Assembly: GCF_003337735.1 (NCBI RefSeq)
Contig: NZ_QPJY01000002.1
Location: 124,001 to 188,000, forward strand
Source of the DNA: Thioalbus denitrificans
GTDB lineage: Bacteria > Pseudomonadota > Gammaproteobacteria > DSM-26407
Length of the DNA: 64,000 nt
Direction: 5' to 3'
The translations under genes were made by a program, and so were the position numbers. The number at the start of each line of letters is the position of its first letter. The stretch's first letter is position 1. The notes under the pieces were generated by a model. It made no database searches and was not told the origin of the DNA. It saw only the letters and a list, made by a program, of their open reading frames with translations. Of this stretch, positions 40,354 to 49,327 are shown piece by piece.

Positions 40354-41481
40354 ATGAAGCACCTGGAGAACATCCTCCGCCTCGGCCTCAAGGAGCTGCG
40401 CAGCCTCTGGCGCGACAAGGTGCTGCTGTTCCTCATCCTGTGGGTCTTCACCGGCGGTGTCTACGTGGCGGCCAGCGCCATGTCCACCGACGTCAACAAG
40501 GCCCCCATCGCCATCGTGGACGAGGATCATTCGCCCCTCTCCGGGCGCATCGCCGAGGCCTTCTACCCGCCTTACTTCCAGCCGCCCGAACAGATCGCGT
40601 TCTCCGAGGTCGATCGTTACCTGGATACCGGAAAAGTCACGTTCGTCATCGAGATTCCGGTCAATTTCGAGCGCGACGTGCTGGCCGGCAAGCAGCCGGC
40701 GGTCCAGGTGAACGTGGATGCCACGCGCATGAGCCAGGCGTTCATCGGCGCCAACTACATCAGCAACATCGTGAACGGCGAGGTGGCCACCTTCGTGCGC
40801 GGCTACCGGGCCGCCTCTTCCCAGGCCGTCGGCATGGTGGTGCGCTACCGCTTCAACCCCAACCTGGAGGGGCACTGGTTCGGCGGGGTGGTGGAGATCA
40901 TCAACAACGTGAACCTGCTGGCCATCATGCTCGCCGGGGCGGCCATCGTGCGCGAGCGCGAGCACGGCACCCTGGAGCACCTGCTGGTGATGCCGCTCAC
41001 CCCCTTCGAGATCATGATGGCCAAGGTGTGGTCCAACGTGCTGGTGATCGTGGCCGGGGCGGGGCTCTCCATCGAGCTGATGATCAAGGGCGTGCTGGCG
41101 GTGCCCATCGCCGGCTCGGTCCCCCTGTTCCTGCTGGGGGCCGTTCTGTATCTCTACTCGGCCACCTCCATCGGCATCTTCCTGGGTACCGTGGCCCGCT
41201 CCATGCCCCAGCTCGGGTTGCTGATGATTCTGACCATCATCCCGCTGCAGATGCTCTCGGGCGGCATCACCCCGCGGGAGAGCATGCCGGAGCTGGTGCA
41301 GACGGTGATGGAGGCCGCGCCGACCACCCACTTCGTGGCGCTGGCCCAGGGCATCCTCTACCGGGGTGCGGGGATCGACGTGGTGTGGCCCCAGTTTCTC
41401 GCCATGGCCGCCATCGGCGCGGTATTCTTCCTGCTCGCGCTGGCCCGCTTCCGCAAGGCCATCACCCTCACCTCGCTCTGA
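40354..41481 (+). CDS. ABC-2-type permease (YhhJ/YbhR-like)
   Basis: 375 residues, start 2 nt after the previous stop. An N-terminal helix (DKVLLFLILWVFTGGVYVAA), a large extracytoplasmic domain and five C-terminal helices are followed by a short tail. The motif MLSGGITPRESMPE is typical of the YhhJ/YbhS/YbhR group of drug-exporting permeases. It is the partner of the half-permease fused to the ATPases. A bidirectional hairpin ends the operon. Confidence 0.92.
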   Translation: MKHLENILRLGLKELRSLWRDKVLLFLILWVFTGGVYVAASAMSTDVNKAPIAIVDEDHSPLSGRIAEAFYPPYFQPPEQIAFSEVDRYLDTGKVTFVIEIPVNFERDVLAGKQPAVQVNVDATRMSQAFIGANYISNIVNGEVATFVRGYRAASSQAVGMVVRYRFNPNLEGHWFGGVVEIINNVNLLAIMLAGAAIVREREHGTLEHLLVMPLTPFEIMMAKVWSNVLVIVAGAGLSIELMIKGVLAVPIAGSVPLFLLGAVLYLYSATSIGIFLGTVARSMPQLGLLMILTIIPLQMLSGGITPRESMPELVQTVMEAAPTTHFVALAQGILYRGAGIDVVWPQFLAMAAIGAVFFLLALARFRKAITLTSL

Positions 41482-41499
41482 GAAAAGACCGGTGTCATC

Positions 41500-41521
41500 C
41501 CGGCCCGTTGTTCCGGGCCGG
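41500..41521. terminator. Bidirectional hairpin between convergent genes
   Basis: Perfect 8-bp stem CCGGCCCG (41500-41507) / CGGGCCGG (41514-41521), 6-nt loop, lying between the ABC permease stop and the radical SAM stop. On the minus strand it is followed by GGTCTTTTCT, a partial T-run; on the plus strand there is none. Confidence 0.5.
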
Positions 41522-43495
41522 TCAGGCGCTCCTGCGTACCGAAGCGTCGGCGGATTCGAGGAATCCCGCCTGCCGGAGCTCGTGGAGCAGCGCCGCCGGC
41601 AGCCGGTGCGAAGGCCCAGACCCCGCCCGCAGCAGCTCCAACTGGGCCGGGGTGAGGCGGAAGATGCGGGCGCTGCGCTCACAGCAGAGGTAGAGCAGAT
41701 CGGCGTCGACCCGTGAGCGGATGGACTGCACATCCCCGCACAGCCGGAAAACCTTCCCCGGGGCTACCCGCTCCACGCTAGCGGGGATTCCCCGGTAGGT
41801 CGCGGCAAGGAAGTCGTGGAGCGGGAGCCCATCACCGGACGATCCCCCGAACAGCGTCTCCACGAACTCCCGGGCCCGCCGGGCATGCTTTGCCGCCGCC
41901 TGGGGGGATAATCCGTGGCCGGTGTGGTGGGCGTGCTCCAGAGCCAGATCCCGGAGCGGATCATCGACAATCTCGATCCCGAATCTTGCCGGCTCCCTGA
42001 ACACCATCGAACCGGTCTCAAGGCGGAAGGTGGAGACATTCACCGTGTGGACGGCATCCCGGTTGCGGCGCAGGAATTCGACTGTCGCCTGGAAGTCATG
42101 CCCGGTCTCGCCGGGGAAACCCACCATCCAGTCCAGATGCACCCGGATCCCGTGGCGGGCGAACAGTTTTATCACGCGCTCGACCAGTACGGGGTCTCCG
42201 CTGCGCCGCATGCGTTTCCTCAGTCCGGGGCTGGCGCTTTCCAGGCCGAACCGGGCCTGGCGGCAGCCGGACTCGGCCAGCAGGCCGACCAGCGCCGAGT
42301 CGGCCAGGGTGGGCTCGAAGAAGAGCCTGGTGCTCCATTCGATCCCCGGCTTACGCACGGCCAGCGCCTCGGCGAGCCGGCGCAGGTGAAGCGGAGCGAT
42401 GTTGTCCACGTTGAAGTAGAAGCGCCGGGTATCCAGGGTCCGCTCCAGCTGTTCCATGTCCTCCAGCACCCGCTCCACGGGCCGTTCCAGGTAGTGCCAG
42501 CCGTGTCCGGGCGATGTGCTGCAGAAGGCGCACTTGCGCCAGTAGCAGCCACGGGTCGGCTGCAGCATCGCGACCGGTTGCGGCACGAGATAGGGACGTC
42601 CGGCGAAGTCGACGCAGTCGGGTGCCGGCAGGCTGGCGGCGAGGAGCTTCCGCTCGGGGTGCTCGAGCCGCTCGTCGATGATTGCCGGTCGTTCCCGTGT
42701 CGCGGAGCGCCAGCCGTTGCCGAGGGTGTCGAGCAGGCGCGGGAACGCGATTTCGCCATCGCCGAGGATCAGGTAGTCGGCCAGGCCCGAAAGCACCTCG
42801 CTGCCGGCCAGTACCCGGCCGATCTGCTCCACATGGCGGCCCGCCAGGATGATGCTGCGCGCGGGCCAGCGCGCCTTCAGCTGCAGGGCGAGGGTCAGGC
42901 CCGGCAGCAGCTGGTCGGGCCGGGAGATGACGATGCCGAATGCCTCGGCCCGAACCAGATGCCCCCGCTCGGGATCGCTATCGAGAAAGACGCGGACGGT
43001 TTCGTCGAAGGGGTTGGTGCGCCGGTCGGTCAGGGCCAGCGCCAGCCCGTCGGAGCGCTCGAGATCGTGCGCGGAACGAAAACGGGTCAGCGACCACCGG
43101 GACGGATGGTGACAGCTGCTGAGGATGAAGAAGGCGTTGTCGATCACCTCCAGGCTGGAGCGGTAGTCCAGGCCCAGGGGATCGCGGTAGGTGTCCGGGT
43201 GACGCAACGCCCCCAGTGCCGCGGGAAGCGTTTCCCTCAGCTTCGGCAACAGCAGCCCGCACAGTTCGCGCCGCTCCCGCAGCTCGCTGCTCGATTCGGC
43301 GTCGCACTTCCGGTCCAGCTCCCCGAGCTTGCGCTCCAGCCAGTCATGGTCGAGTACCCGGGTGAGGGTGGCCAGGTTCATGTCCACACCGTGCGCCCGA
43401 TGTCCACCCGTGTTGATCGCGGCAATCAGCGGCGGCAGGGCCGGGTCCGGATGGGTCGGGTCGAACACGGGTGGAATGAGAAGGGTGATGTCCAT
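41522..43495 (-). CDS. B12-binding-like radical SAM protein with PqqD-like C-terminus
   Basis: 657 residues. The radical SAM cluster motif CYWRKCAFC (Cys 317, 322, 325) lies inside QPTRGCYWRKCAFCSTSPGH. Residues about 170-300 form the Rossmann-like region often called B12-binding, with SIILAGRHVEQIGR. The ending YLILGDGEIAFPRLL is characteristic of this class. The final 60 residues (LLYLCCERSARIFRLTPAQL to HELRQAGFLE) resemble PqqD/RRE peptide-recognition domains, hinting at peptide (RiPP) modification; this is inferred. No clear precursor peptide was found near it. The substrate is unknown. Confidence 0.75.
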   Translation of the reverse strand: MDITLLIPPVFDPTHPDPALPPLIAAINTGGHRAHGVDMNLATLTRVLDHDWLERKLGELDRKCDAESSSELRERRELCGLLLPKLRETLPAALGALRHPDTYRDPLGLDYRSSLEVIDNAFFILSSCHHPSRWSLTRFRSAHDLERSDGLALALTDRRTNPFDETVRVFLDSDPERGHLVRAEAFGIVISRPDQLLPGLTLALQLKARWPARSIILAGRHVEQIGRVLAGSEVLSGLADYLILGDGEIAFPRLLDTLGNGWRSATRERPAIIDERLEHPERKLLAASLPAPDCVDFAGRPYLVPQPVAMLQPTRGCYWRKCAFCSTSPGHGWHYLERPVERVLEDMEQLERTLDTRRFYFNVDNIAPLHLRRLAEALAVRKPGIEWSTRLFFEPTLADSALVGLLAESGCRQARFGLESASPGLRKRMRRSGDPVLVERVIKLFARHGIRVHLDWMVGFPGETGHDFQATVEFLRRNRDAVHTVNVSTFRLETGSMVFREPARFGIEIVDDPLRDLALEHAHHTGHGLSPQAAAKHARRAREFVETLFGGSSGDGLPLHDFLAATYRGIPASVERVAPGKVFRLCGDVQSIRSRVDADLLYLCCERSARIFRLTPAQLELLRAGSGPSHRLPAALLHELRQAGFLESADASVRRSA

Positions 43496-43940
43496 GTCAC
43501 CTCCCGAACCGGACTGCGACGCGGTGCGCGGCAGGCCGGTCGATCATGCTGCGTCCGCGGCGCGAACTCCGCCGGCCCGGCCATTCGTTCTGGCACTGCA
43601 GATTCGGCAACACATCCGCTTAAGTTAATAATGTGAAAAATTGTGTCAATGATCTTGTGGACATTTTTTCCATGGGAGTTGACCGCGGCTGCGTGAAGTT
43701 CTGATGCAACACATTGTCTGTCTGGATATTTGTCAATAGAGAGGACGATGACCTACGACAGGAGGCGTCAACTTCCTACACAAGTACAGAGAACTGGACT
43801 ACATGATCGGTAGGGTTTCCTGGCGCGCCTCATCCGGACATCGGGTGCGGTTCCACGCCATGCCGCGCCGGTCCGGTTCCTCCGGGTACAAGTACCGGCG
43901 ACTGGCGGGCGTTTCAGGTGGAAACCCCGGGAGGTGAAGC
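43496..43940. other. Divergent regulatory region between radical SAM and DUF3330 genes
   Basis: 445 nt, AT-rich at 43615-43740. On the minus strand TTGACA (plus 43644-43649) is a good -35 for the radical SAM gene with no clear -10. Two short frames occur on the plus strand (43748-43813, 21 codons; 43803-43937, 44 codons ending in the next gene's ribosome site). Neither has a ribosome site, so neither is called a gene. Confidence 0.4.
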
Positions 43941-44138
43941 ATGGGCGGTCAGACGAAGAACAGCCAGGAGAAGACCGTCTCCTGCGAGGTGTGCATGAAG
44001 GAGATCCCCGTCTCCGAGGCGAAGACCGCCGAGGCGGTGGACTACGTGGCCCACTTCTGCGGTCTTGAGTGTTTCGAGAAGTGGAAGCACCACGAGAACG
44101 GTGAAGAGGAACCCCGCCCCGGGGAGGAGATCGAATAG
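43941..44138 (+). CDS. DUF3330-like zinc-ribbon protein
   Basis: 65 residues with GGGAGGTGA before the ATG. The core VSCEVCMKEIPVSEAKTAEA, then YVAHFCGLECFEKW, gives a CxxC...CxxxC zinc finger; DUF3330 proteins have this exact plan. Members are often found beside heavy-metal or mobile genes. The acidic tail EEEPRPGEEIE is disordered. The link to the divergent radical SAM gene may be fortuitous. Confidence 0.8.
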   Translation: MGGQTKNSQEKTVSCEVCMKEIPVSEAKTAEAVDYVAHFCGLECFEKWKHHENGEEEPRPGEEIE

Positions 44139-44401
44139 GCCGCGGCACCGAGCCTGCCGGGGGCATGGCGGGTTCCAGCCGCCCGGCCAATGATCCTTCA
44201 CCCCGGTCGAATGCAATCCTCCACGACCGGGGGAGGGTGGCTTCGGTCTTGCACCAGCGGCATCCGTCCCCGATCCGTGCGTTTGGCTGCCCGGCTTCAT
44301 GACGCTTCCCCCCCCGGTTCCCGACCCGCCGTTGCGGGAACACCCGGGTTCGGCAGGCTGTTAGAATGCCGCGACAACCATGTCACGGGCAAGGAGCATC
44401 C

Positions 44402-45016
44402 ATGTACATCGACCTGTCTGAACTCGGTCCCGACGCGGTCTATATCCAGATGATCCAGACGCTCATCCCGCGCCCTATCGCCTGGGTGCTGTCGGAGAAC
44501 GAGGGCGGAAACCTCAACCTGGCGCCTTTCTCCTACTTCAACGCCGTGTGCAGCGACCCGCCGCTCATCATGCTCTCCATCGGCAGGAAGCCCGATGGCA
44601 GCAACAAGGACACCCGGGTCAACATCGAACAGCGCGGCCACTTCGTCATCCACATTCCCCACCGGGAGCAGGCCCGGGTTCTCACCCAGACCTCGGCGAC
44701 TCGCGCGGCCGGCGTCTCCGAGCTGGAGGAGGTGGGGCTGGAGACGGTCCCGTTCGAGGGGTTCAGCCTGCCGCGGCTGGCCGAATGCCGCATCGCCTAC
44801 GCCTGTGAGCGCCACGAGATCCGTGAAATCGGCGGTACGCCCCAGTCCCTCATCCTGGGGCGGGTGCGGCGCATCTACGTGGATGACGGGGTCACCGTGC
44901 GGGATGGGAAGGGTCGGCTGAAGGTGGATGCCGCGAAGGTGGATCCCCTCGGTCGTCTCGGTGCGAGCGAGTACGTCGCTTTCGGCGAAGTGATCCGGGT
45001 TCCCCGGCCCGCCTGA
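44402..45016 (+). CDS. Flavin reductase-like (DIM6/NTAB) FMN-binding protein
   Basis: 204 residues from MYIDLSELGP with AAGGAG 5 nt upstream. The split-barrel flavin-binding start IPRPIAWVLSENEGGNLNLA and the segment PFSYFNAVCSDPPLIMLSIG define the flavin reductase-like domain (FMN-dependent). The family holds NAD(P)H:FMN oxidoreductases and related proteins of unknown substrate. It stands alone, convergent with the hydrolase. Confidence 0.88.
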   Translation: MYIDLSELGPDAVYIQMIQTLIPRPIAWVLSENEGGNLNLAPFSYFNAVCSDPPLIMLSIGRKPDGSNKDTRVNIEQRGHFVIHIPHREQARVLTQTSATRAAGVSELEEVGLETVPFEGFSLPRLAECRIAYACERHEIREIGGTPQSLILGRVRRIYVDDGVTVRDGKGRLKVDAAKVDPLGRLGASEYVAFGEVIRVPRPA

Positions 45017-45118
45017 GCAGCACGGAGAGCCGTCTCACCGCGCACCGTCCATCCCCGTGGTTCCCGGGCTGCCGCGCCTTGTCGGCCATGGCAATGAACC
45101 GGTTTTCGATGCGGTGGT

Positions 45119-45994
45119 TCAGGGGCGTCGCAGCGCTCCGTCCAGGAACCCCACCAGCTCGCCGCCGTGCTCGCGGACACGCTCCACGGAGTCGTGGCCG
45201 GTGGCGGACAGCCGCCGCAGCCGCACGTGCTCTCCGGGACGGTTGGCGTGGATGCGTTCGGCATCCGCCACCGGGACCGCGAGATCATCCTCGCCGTGCA
45301 CCAGCAGCACCGGGCAGCGGACCCGGCGGATGGTGTTCACGGGAGCGATATCCCCATAGCGGGCGCCGATTGTGCGCTGGATGACCCGCAGCACCCACCA
45401 GCCGAGGGGAATGTAGGGAATGTGGTGGGCGCGCATCTGCCGGCGCATGAGCGTTACCGGGTGGGCGAAGGCGGCGAGGCTCACCACCGCGGCGACCTCC
45501 GGCCGTCGGGCCGCCACCAGCAGGGCGGCGGCGGCTCCCACGGAGTGGCCCAGCAGCGCCACCTGCGCCGGATCCACCTCCGGCCGCGCCCGCAGCCAGT
45601 CAAACCCCTGTTCCAGGTCCTCGGCGAAGCGGGGCAGGGAGGAGAAGTCGTCGCTGTCGCTGCGGCCGTGGTTGCGCGCGTCCAGCAGCAGGACCCCGTA
45701 GCCGGCCCGGTGCAGGAGATCGGCGAAGGGCAGCATGAGCCCGGCGTTGCCGCCCCAGCCGTGCAGAATCGCCACCGCGGGTCCGGGTCTCCCGGTCCCG
45801 GCCGGGACAAACCAGGCATGCAGCCACTTGCCCCCCGCCGTGGCCAGCGCCACTGCCTCCGCGCTCAGCCCGTGTGACTCCGGCGTGGCGGGATGCCCGT
45901 GGCGGGGCACCCGGTAGGCCAGGCGCAGCAACCGCGGCGCGAGCAGGTGGATCGTCAGCAGCAGGGCGGCGAGCCCCAGGAACAGGGAGGTCAT
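45119..45994 (-). CDS. Alpha/beta hydrolase, membrane-anchored
   Basis: 291 residues from MTSLFLGLAALLLTIHLLAP, an N-terminal anchor. The hydrolase core has the oxyanion/nucleophile-elbow layout: LHGWGGNAG, GHSVGAAAAL (Ser), HGEDDLAVP (Asp) and TGHDSVERV (His), so the triad is complete. It belongs to the Ser-aminopeptidase-like / BAAT group; substrate unknown. An N-terminal extension to 46099 is Pro/Arg-rich and has no support. Confidence 0.85.
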   Translation of the reverse strand: MTSLFLGLAALLLTIHLLAPRLLRLAYRVPRHGHPATPESHGLSAEAVALATAGGKWLHAWFVPAGTGRPGPAVAILHGWGGNAGLMLPFADLLHRAGYGVLLLDARNHGRSDSDDFSSLPRFAEDLEQGFDWLRARPEVDPAQVALLGHSVGAAAALLVAARRPEVAAVVSLAAFAHPVTLMRRQMRAHHIPYIPLGWWVLRVIQRTIGARYGDIAPVNTIRRVRCPVLLVHGEDDLAVPVADAERIHANRPGEHVRLRRLSATGHDSVERVREHGGELVGFLDGALRRP

Positions 45995-46102
45995 GGATGG
46001 CGATGGCGGATCCGGCCCGGAAGGGACGTATTGTGCCGGAACCCGCCGGGTGTTCATACGCCGCGCAGCGGTCCGCCCCGCGGCGCAGGCTCCACCCAAC
46101 GG

Positions 46103-47070
46103 TCACTCGAGCTCGCAGGCCGCGGATGCGGATGCATCGCAGGGCGTCGCCCACGCCCGACCGAGCCAGTCCATCACCGCCGGGGTCAGCAGGACTCCGC
46201 GGCGCAGTTCCTGGGCTCCCCGGGAGACATGCACGGCGTACTGCCTGACCACGTCCTCTAGTGTACTGCTTCACTCTTGGAGGTACTTTCAGAGCCGCCC
46301 CGAAAGCGCCAGGACAAGGCGCAGCGCGCAGGCAATGGTTGTTCCCTTGTCAAGCGCTGCAACACGGTCATGGTGCTTTCGGGGGGCTCCCTTCGGGCGA
46401 GCCGCTGGCCGGCCATCTGCGGCGTTGCGCTTGCTTGAAAGGGGGCCTGCCCTTCCTGCGCAAGCGCGCCTTGCATCTGACCGGCCAGCGACTCGCTGAA
46501 TGTGCCTCCAAGAGTGAAGCAGTACACTCAGGCATCGTAGAGGTAGACGGGCGAACCGCTGCTCCCGGGGAGGGTGTCGTGGGTGAACAGCAGGGTGTTG
46601 GTGGTGAGCTCGACACCGGCCACCTGGTCATGATCGCGCCACATCTCCCCGTTCCGCGCGCCCGGATATCCGGTCAGGTCGAGAAACTCCCCCACCAGGC
46701 CGGTGCCGGCCGACTGCGTGGGCTGGAAGGCGAACTCCCGCGGCACCGCCGCCGCGAGCCGCACCACGCCCACGTCCCAGGCATCCTGGCCGGTCCGGTA
46801 CGCCGTGGGCCAGAACCAGCACTCCGCCGCCTCGTAGGGCGTGCCGCCGTCGGGCGGCGGGGCGCCGTTCCAGCCGGGATAGAAGCGGATCTCCAGGGCG
46901 TGGTCCGGAGCCGCTCCCTGTTCGGTCAGGTTGTGGGCGCAGGTGAGGATGTTGCGCGCATCGATGAGCGCGCCGGTACCGAGGTACCAGGCACCGTCGC
47001 TGAAGCGCATGCGCAGCAGCCCCATGGCGGAGTAGGGGGGGATGGCCGCATTCCAGACACGTTCCGACAT
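46103..47070 (-). pseudogene. Trypsin/V8-like serine protease gene split by a MITE-like element
   Basis: The 5' part (47070 to 46531) begins MSERVWNAAI with GGGAGG upstream. It carries the triad regions ILTCAHNL (His), AWDVGVVRLA (Asp) and LPGSSGSPVYLYDA (Ser), and ends at a stop created by the inserted element. Beyond the element, 46258-46103 continues as EDVVRQYAVHVSRGAQELRR, GVLLTPAVMDWLGRAW and an Ala/Cys tail ending CELE-stop. This 51-residue piece looks like the missing C-terminus, rich in features of V8-like proteases (VLLTPAVMDWL). The intervening 272 nt shift the frame. The gene has no signal peptide. It is probably disrupted, although the catalytic triad part remains translated without the last strands. 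Confidence 0.75.
46259..46530. mobile_element. MITE-like element, about 270 bp, with terminal inverted repeats
   Basis: Left end 46260 onward (AGTGTACTGCTTCACTCTTG) and right end up to 46528 are reverse complements for the first 24 nt, then imperfectly for about 15 more. Internally a second imperfect palindrome is built around CGCTGGCCGG (left) and CCGGCCAGCG (right). No transposase or gene is encoded. It sits inside the protease gene. A target duplication could not be defined with confidence. Confidence 0.8.
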
Positions 47071-47128
47071 GGCGCCTCCCGGGCCCGGGCCGGCTGCCGG
47101 CGGGGCCGGGCCCCGCCGGAGTACGGGT

Positions 47129-47893
47129 TCAGATGTCGAGGTCCGCAACGAAGGTGCGCGCCTTGTCGCCCAGCTTGTCGACCACCTGCTGGCGCACCTG
47201 GGCGTAGACCTCCTCGTTCAGGTTGACGGTCTGGGCGCCCTGGTAGAAGCCGCTCTCCGAGCTGGAGAACTGCATCCACAGCAGGCGGGTCACCTGCTGG
47301 GTGGTGCTGAAGTAGAAGGTGCCGATCTTCATCACCACCACGCCGTCCGATTCGCTGCACACGCCGATCTGGAAGTTGCCCTTCTGCAGGGAGTGGCTTT
47401 CCTGGTTGAAGAGCACCACCCGGCCGTCGTCGTCCGTGAGCGCCTTCATCGCCTCCAGTGTTTCAGTCACCACCGCGATATCGTTCTGGGTGGCGATGGC
47501 GGCCAGGATCTTGACCACCACCTCGTCGACCGAGAAGGTGGCGCCGGCCGTCTCGAAACGGGTGAAGTCGAAGGCCTGGATGACCCAGCCCACATTCTCC
47601 AGCACGGTGCGGTAGAAGTCGTACCACGCCTCGGTCTTCTCCTCCCGGTCGAACTGCTTGTTGGCGGCAAGCTGGGCCAGCAGGGTGGAGTTGAGCACGT
47701 CGCTCTTGTGGGTGGCGCTCAGGCCGGCCACGAAGGAAACCATGCTCCCGTCGTCCACGTAGCCGCCCTTCTCGGTGTCCACCAGCCGCGGGGCCGCGGG
47801 GATCAGGCGGGCGAGCTCGGGGGGCGGCTCGGCCAGTTCGAGCCGGTCGATGAAGCTCCGGACTTCAGCGATGTTCCTGGTGGCGACATCCAT
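47129..47893 (-). CDS. Conserved-looking hypothetical protein upstream of the split protease
   Basis: 254 residues, AAAGGAG before the ATG. No signal peptide or membrane span; soluble, mixed alpha/beta. Phrases include FDFTRFETAGATFSVDEVVV, VLFNQESHSLQKGNFQIG and VTRLLWMQFSSSESGFYQGA. I do not recognise a family. It lies 58 nt upstream of the protease start on the same strand, so the two probably formed an operon before the element inserted. A substrate, inhibitor or immunity role for the protease is possible but unsupported. Confidence 0.7.
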   Translation of the reverse strand: MDVATRNIAEVRSFIDRLELAEPPPELARLIPAAPRLVDTEKGGYVDDGSMVSFVAGLSATHKSDVLNSTLLAQLAANKQFDREEKTEAWYDFYRTVLENVGWVIQAFDFTRFETAGATFSVDEVVVKILAAIATQNDIAVVTETLEAMKALTDDDGRVVLFNQESHSLQKGNFQIGVCSESDGVVVMKIGTFYFSTTQQVTRLLWMQFSSSESGFYQGAQTVNLNEEVYAQVRQQVVDKLGDKARTFVADLDI

Positions 47894-48277
47894 GACAGTC
47901 TCTCCTTTTCACCGGGGGTCAGTCCTGAGGACACTAGACCATGGGGCGCCGCATGGAGGGGAGTGGTTCGATAGGCTTGAGGGAGGAACGTCGGGCAAGG
48001 CATTGTTTTACCTGAGGCGACCGGAGCGGGAGTGGATCGAGGCGCACAGGAGAATGCGTCGAGTTCGCACGCCCCTATCCGCGTAATCGACGCTCCGTCG
48101 GGTCGTGGACGAAGCCCCGATCGCGCCCCGGTCCCGCGTGATTCCGGCGACCGCTCCGTTCCCGTGGGGTCCCGGGCGCGGCGCAGGAGCGCTCGCCCCG
48201 GCGTGCCCCATGCCGCGCGCGGCCCAGCGGGTTACACTGTCAGGCCAGGAATTCCGCGGACAGGAGAGCGAACCACG
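47894..48277. other. Divergent intergenic region
   Basis: 384 nt between the hypothetical gene and the DinB-like gene. Open frames extend upstream of the latter but have no start with a ribosome site. No clear promoter or repeat was recognised. Confidence 0.45.
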
Positions 48278-48877
48278 ATGAAACCGACCGAACCGCAGCT
48301 GCAGCGCCCCGGCGCCGGGCTGCCGCCCCTGGAACTGGCGCTGTCGCGGGCCGGGTTCCGGTTGCTGCGGCGGGTCTTCTCCGATGCCCGGGCCACGCGG
48401 CTGTTCTTCGACGAGGGGCGCCGGGTATTCGAGATGGCCCGGTCCACGCCGCTGCCGCTCGCCGGGGAACCGGTGCTGATCCGTCGCGTCCCCGGCATGG
48501 AGGACAGCAGCCGGAACTGGTCGGTCTACATGGTGCTGGACCATCTGCGGCGGGTGAACAACGGCATCGCGCGGATCATCGCCGCACTGTGCGCGGGCGA
48601 GGGCGGACTTGAGGAGGTGCGCATCGAGGCGGTCAAGCCCGATCCGGACGCCATGGTGGAGGTGCTCGGCCCCTACGAGGCCTCCGTCGAACGCTACCTG
48701 CAGACGGTCAAGCGCAACCCACGGCTCGCCGGCCGCGGCACCCATCCCCATCCCTGGTTCGGCCCGCTGGACGCCCACGGCTGGCACTGCCTGGCGGCGC
48801 TGCACCACCGCACCCACCGGCGCCAGATCGAGCGGATCCGGGAACAACTGGGCGTGTCGGAGTCCAATTCCATGTGA
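48278..48877 (+). CDS. DinB-like four-helix metal-binding domain protein
   Basis: 199 residues. MVLDHLRRVNNGIARIIAAL and HPWFGPLDAHGWHCLAALHH, followed by RTHRRQIERI, are the DinB-type helices with the His residues that would bind a metal. The DinB/YfiT-like superfamily includes thiol transferases and other small enzymes. AGGAG stands about 10 nt before the chosen ATG. A frame continues upstream without features. Confidence 0.75.
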   Translation: MKPTEPQLQRPGAGLPPLELALSRAGFRLLRRVFSDARATRLFFDEGRRVFEMARSTPLPLAGEPVLIRRVPGMEDSSRNWSVYMVLDHLRRVNNGIARIIAALCAGEGGLEEVRIEAVKPDPDAMVEVLGPYEASVERYLQTVKRNPRLAGRGTHPHPWFGPLDAHGWHCLAALHHRTHRRQIERIREQLGVSESNSM

Positions 48878-48899
48878 CAGCGGCAGCGGGGGCGGCGAG

Positions 48900-49283
48900 A
48901 TGGAGATTCGTGTCAGGCGTATCTACGCGCCGCCCGCCCGGGACGACGGGGTCAGGGTCCTGGTGGATCGGCTCTGGCCCCGCGGCGTGGCGAAGTCTAA
49001 AGCGGGCGTGGACCACTGGGTGAAGGCGGCGGCGCCATCCGATGAGCTGCGCCGGTGGTTCGGTCACCAACCGGGGAAGTGGGAGGGATTCCGCGAACGC
49101 TACTTCGCGGAGCTGGATGGGAATCCCGCCGCGGTGGCCGAGCTGAGGCAGGCGCTGGGCGACGGGACGGCGACCCTGCTCTTCGCGGCACGGGATGAGC
49201 GGTACAACAATGCCGTCGCCCTGCGGGAGTACCTGGAGAAACGCCGATCAACCCCGGCAGCCGACCCTGTAGCGGCGTGCTGA
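48900..49283 (+). CDS. DUF488 family protein (YeaO-like)
   Basis: 127 residues. RIYAPPARDDGVRVLVDRLW, then PRGVAKSKAGVDHWVKAAAP, is the DUF488 signature; it continues as WFGHQPGKWEGFRERYFAEL. Small single-domain cytoplasmic proteins of this family have no established role, though some are described near DNA-binding functions. It starts 22 nt after the DinB-like stop, with GGCGGCGAGATGG as a poor ribosome site. Confidence 0.85.
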   Translation: MEIRVRRIYAPPARDDGVRVLVDRLWPRGVAKSKAGVDHWVKAAAPSDELRRWFGHQPGKWEGFRERYFAELDGNPAAVAELRQALGDGTATLLFAARDERYNNAVALREYLEKRRSTPAADPVAAC

Positions 49284-49327
49284 ATGGGGCTTTGTCAGGG
49301 TTTGGGTTAGTAAAGGAGCGAGTCCCG

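Noticed and set aside
43748-43937. Two short plus-strand frames before the DUF3330 gene as RiPP precursors
   Set aside because: No ribosome site and no leader/core pattern; retained only as a note in the gap description.
46261-47226. Long plus-strand frame beginning MYCFTLGGTF
   Set aside because: Starts in the terminal repeat of the MITE-like element and runs antisense to the protease gene; GC-rich shadow.
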